From ZAX-1 sp046533095 (GTDB taxonomy: Bacteria > Bacillota > Clostridia > Lachnospirales > Lachnospiraceae), in NCBI GenBank assembly GCA_046533095.1, contig JAJQRA010000034.1, positions 210,993 through 274,992 on the forward strand: a stretch of 64,000 nucleotides of DNA, written 5' to 3'. The stretch's first letter is position 1, and each line of letters opens with the position of its first letter. Below the pieces are notes generated by a model. That model was given only the letters and a program-made list of their open reading frames with translations. It had not been told where the DNA came from and did no database searches. The translations under genes and the position numbers were made by a program. Positions 61,628 to 64,000 of the stretch are shown here, piece by piece.

Positions 61628-62125
61628 ATGGAAAAAAAGAATCTTTTGACTTATGAGGGACTGCAGAAACTAGAAAGCGAATTGCAGGATTTAAAAGTTG
61701 TAAAGCGAAAAGAAGTTTCTCAGAAAATTAGAGAAGCGAGAGAACAGGGAGATTTATCGGAAAATGCAGAATATGATGCAGCGAAAGATGAACAGCGTGA
61801 TATTGAAGCTAGAATCGAAGAAATCGAAAAAATACTTAAAAATGTTGAAGTTGTTGTGGAAGATGAAGTTGATCTGGATAAAATAAACGTTGGCTGTCAA
61901 GTACATCTGTTTGATTGTGAATTTGAAGAAGAATTAGAGTACAAAATTGTTGGCTCTACGGAGGCAAGCAGTTTAGAAGGACGCATTTCTAATGAATCTC
62001 CTGTAGGGAAGGCATTGATTGGAGCAAAAGTTGGGGAAACTGTTTCAGTTGAAACACAAGCGGGCCTCCTTCGGTATAAAGTATTGGAAATACAGAGAAG
62101 TGATCCAAATAGTAGGAGGGAGTAA
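61628..62125 (+). CDS. greA: Transcription elongation factor GreA
   Basis: 165 residues. The N-terminal coiled coil reads YEGLQKLESELQDLKVVKRK, and REAREQGDLSENAEYDAAKD has the acidic tip residues that rescue backtracked RNA polymerase. The C-terminal FKBP-like domain has GRISNESPVGKALIGAKVGE. ATG 61628 has GGGAGAAGC ahead; the longer frame has no site. It ends two bases before lysS, a gene pair often kept together in Clostridia. Confidence 0.96.
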   Translation: MEKKNLLTYEGLQKLESELQDLKVVKRKEVSQKIREAREQGDLSENAEYDAAKDEQRDIEARIEEIEKILKNVEVVVEDEVDLDKINVGCQVHLFDCEFEEELEYKIVGSTEASSLEGRISNESPVGKALIGAKVGETVSVETQAGLLRYKVLEIQRSDPNSRRE

Positions 62126-62127
62126 CG

Positions 62128-63618
62128 ATGGAGGGAAAAAACAAGATACAAGAACCGGACGTGAATCAATTAATAAAGATCCGACGTGAGAAATTGAAGG
62201 AACTTCAAGACAGTGGGAAAGACCCTTTTCACATTACCAGCTATGATGTGTCTCACCACAGCACAGATATAAAAGAACAGTTTGAAGCCTTAGAAGGCAA
62301 ATCAGTAACGGTGGCAGGCAGAATCATGGCAAAACGTGTGATGGGGAAAGCATCTTTTTGCAATGTGCAGGATTTAAAGGGCAATATCCAATCTTATGTT
62401 GCACGGGATAGTGTTGGAGAAGAGGAATACAAAGACTTTAAAAAATTAGATGTAGGGGATATCGTTGGAATCAAAGGGGAAGTTTTTAAAACCAAGACCG
62501 AAGAAATTTCTATTCATGCATCGCAAATCATATTACTTTCAAAGAGTCTGCAAATTTTGCCTGAGAAATTTCATGGTTTAACCAATACTGATATGCGTTA
62601 CAGACAGCGTTATGTGGATTTAATTATGAACCAAGAGGTGCGGGACACATTTGTGAAACGTTCCCAAATCATAAGCAGTATCCGTCAATTTTTGGATGCA
62701 CAAGGATTTATGGAGGTAGAAACACCGATGCTCGTATCGAATGCGGGAGGTGCGGCGGCTCGTCCGTTTGATACCCATTTTAATGCACTAGACGAAGATG
62801 TGCATCTGCGGATATCCTTGGAACTGTACTTAAAAAGATTGATTGTAGGTGGAATGGAACGTGTCTATGAAATAGGACGTGTTTTTAGAAATGAAGGGCT
62901 TGATACAAGGCATAATCCAGAGTTTACTTTGATGGAACTATACCAGGCATACACAGACTACCACGGTATGATGGATTTGACGGAAAACATGTTTCGGCAT
63001 GTAGCTATGCAAGTGTGCGGGACGGCCATTGTTCCATATAATGAAGCAACCATTGATCTGTCTAAACCGTTTGAACGGTTGACGATGATTGATGCAGTAA
63101 AGAAATACGCAGACATTGATTTTAATGAAATAAAAACAGAAGAAGAAGCAAAAGCATTAGCGGACAAGCTTGACATTCACTATGAAAAAAGGCATAAAAA
63201 AGGCGATATACTAAGCCTGCTTTTTGAAGAGCTGGTGGAAGATCATTTGATACAGCCAACATTTGTCATGGATCATCCGGTTGAGATATCGCCTCTAACG
63301 AAACGGATACCAAATAATCCGGACTATACGGAACGGTTTGAATTATTTATTTATGGACGTGAGATGGCGAATGCATATTCTGAACTTAATGACCCCATTG
63401 ACCAAAGGGTACGCTTTGAAGCCCAAGAAGAGCTGATTGCCCAAGGAGATGAAGAGGCCAACAGTATTGATGAAGACTTCCTAAACGCACTAAGCCATGG
63501 TATGCCCCCTACTGGTGGGATCGGATACGGAATTGACAGATTGGTTATGCTATTGACGAATTCGGCTGCAATCAGGGATGTATTATTATTCCCGACGATG
63601 AAGACGTTGGACAACTAA
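62128..63618 (+). CDS. lysS: Lysyl-tRNA synthetase, class II
   Basis: 496 residues, full length. An OB-fold anticodon domain (VTVAGRIMAKRVMGKASFCN) is followed by class II motifs: RYVDLIMNQEVRDTF (motif 1), VYEIGRVFRNEGLDTRHNPE (motif 2) and GIGYGIDRLVMLLTNS (motif 3). GGAGGG lies seven bases before the ATG, and the start is almost joined to the greA stop, so the two are co-translated. No T-box is upstream. Confidence 0.97.
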   Translation: MEGKNKIQEPDVNQLIKIRREKLKELQDSGKDPFHITSYDVSHHSTDIKEQFEALEGKSVTVAGRIMAKRVMGKASFCNVQDLKGNIQSYVARDSVGEEEYKDFKKLDVGDIVGIKGEVFKTKTEEISIHASQIILLSKSLQILPEKFHGLTNTDMRYRQRYVDLIMNQEVRDTFVKRSQIISSIRQFLDAQGFMEVETPMLVSNAGGAAARPFDTHFNALDEDVHLRISLELYLKRLIVGGMERVYEIGRVFRNEGLDTRHNPEFTLMELYQAYTDYHGMMDLTENMFRHVAMQVCGTAIVPYNEATIDLSKPFERLTMIDAVKKYADIDFNEIKTEEEAKALADKLDIHYEKRHKKGDILSLLFEELVEDHLIQPTFVMDHPVEISPLTKRIPNNPDYTERFELFIYGREMANAYSELNDPIDQRVRFEAQEELIAQGDEEANSIDEDFLNALSHGMPPTGGIGYGIDRLVMLLTNSAAIRDVLLFPTMKTLDN

Positions 63619-63760
63619 AACCAGTAAAATCAAGGGTTTGAGAGGATTTGGAAATGGAATTGACCAAATTTTGACCAAGAAATTTGATAGTCAATAAGTA
63701 AGAGTGTGAAACAATTTACAATATGCTTATGGAATCCAATTTAATAGAATTAGCACTGCT

Positions 63761-63803
63761 AAGAGGATATTTTCTAAAGAAATTTAGAAGATATCCTCTT
63801 TTT
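63761..63803 (+). terminator. Terminator of the greA-lysS unit
   Basis: AGAGGATAT.TTCTAAA pairs with TTTAGAA.ATATCCTCT (from about 63762 to 63799), followed by five T. It lies ~143 bases after lysS. Between them TTGACCAAATTTTGACCAA (63660 region) is a short repeated motif of unknown meaning. Confidence 0.85.
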
Positions 63804-63856
63804 GCGTTATAGAAAAAATCAGTCAAATTACAGTTGAAAATCGAAAGGAGCAATTT

Positions 63857-63910
63857 ATGGACACAAAGAAAAAAGTTAAAAAGGTAAATCTAGACAAATT
63901 TGTACGTTAG
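63857..63910 (+). CDS. 17-residue basic small ORF (leader-peptide candidate)
   Basis: AAAGGAG lies six bases before ATG 63857. The frame MDTKKKVKKVNLDKFVR ends at TAG 63910. The excellent ribosome site and lysine-rich product suggest a true small gene or the stub of a longer one. A GGACA..TGTCC pairing (about 63929-63957) follows before the next start. Confidence 0.45.
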   Translation: MDTKKKVKKVNLDKFVR

Positions 63911-63982
63911 GTACTTACCCCCAAAGAACGGACAGAATAAATGCACCTGTTTTTGTCCATAATAAGGCAAGAGGTGAATATT

Positions 63983-64000
63983 ATGCGAAGTTTAGAGGAG
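63983..64000 (+). CDS. Start of a further CDS, cut by the window end
   Basis: AAGAGGTG lies a suitable distance before ATG 63983; only MRSLEE is visible, so no function can be given. Confidence 0.5.

Overview
The window reads as a chromosomal segment of an AT-rich, flagellated, anaerobic Gram-positive bacterium of the Clostridia, most like Lachnospirales. Indicators are strong GGAGG ribosome sites with frequent GTG/TTG starts, an archaeal-type prolyl-tRNA synthetase, a type III pantothenate kinase, a DUF6145-like protein beside a split BirA, a short flagellin with FliB and FliD-like partners, and rho-independent terminators. No tRNA, rRNA or CRISPR array was seen.

Layout. (1) 1-11504: the 3' part of a hybrid polyketide/non-ribosomal peptide cluster, all on +: PKS end (AT-ACP), acyl-AMP-ligase/adenylation-KR-ACP, C-(decayed A)-PCP, KS-(dead AT)-ACP-C, and a type II thioesterase. 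(2) 11505-21160: a junkyard with a LysR fragment, one large multidomain glycosyltransferase, an apparently intact IS110-family element with a structured leader (bridge-RNA candidate), and three decayed transposases (ISAs1-, IS1634- and IS4-like). The IS4-like element still has 18-bp perfect ends and 9-bp target duplications. (3) 21160-30417: a surface-glycan / flagellin-modification island. It holds a truncated and an intact copy of one glycosyltransferase, a wrecked CDP-dideoxyhexose operon (rfbF, rfbG, rfbH), a possible fucosyltransferase-like protein, FliB and a GDP-mannose pyrophosphorylase. (4) 30485-42027: proS, histidine phosphatase, GPH-type symporter and D-2-hydroxyacid dehydrogenase; on the minus strand a phospholipase-C-like protein, AlkA-like glycosylase and Ogt; then a histidine kinase/response regulator pair, a pseudouridine synthase and a YtvI-like permease. 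(5) 42354-44504: flagellin and a FliD-like protein, convergent. (6) 44956-63618: mostly housekeeping genes: rhomboid protease, flavodoxin/SCP2 protein, HIT, murG, a metallo-beta-lactamase-fold protein without metal ligands, pgi, a repeat-bearing SleB-like wall hydrolase, nfeD plus SPFH protein, argF, birA, coaX, dus, greA, lysS. The window ends at the start of another small-ORF/CDS pair.

Four things stand out beyond ordinary genes. First, a roughly 85-nt three-hairpin element occurs in four intergenic places on both strands, with base-pair-preserving changes between copies. Second, short tandem duplications recur at gene 3' ends (around 34.0, 47.1, 56.1 and 59.7 kb), and separate 36-bp (12-codon) repeats lie before the flagellin and inside BirA. 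Third, the polyketide/peptide line lacks an adenylation core and has an acyltransferase without its serine, so it needs partners acting in trans. Fourth, the IS110 element carries a long leader with nested complementary segments. All domain calls are from reading motifs; no database search was run.
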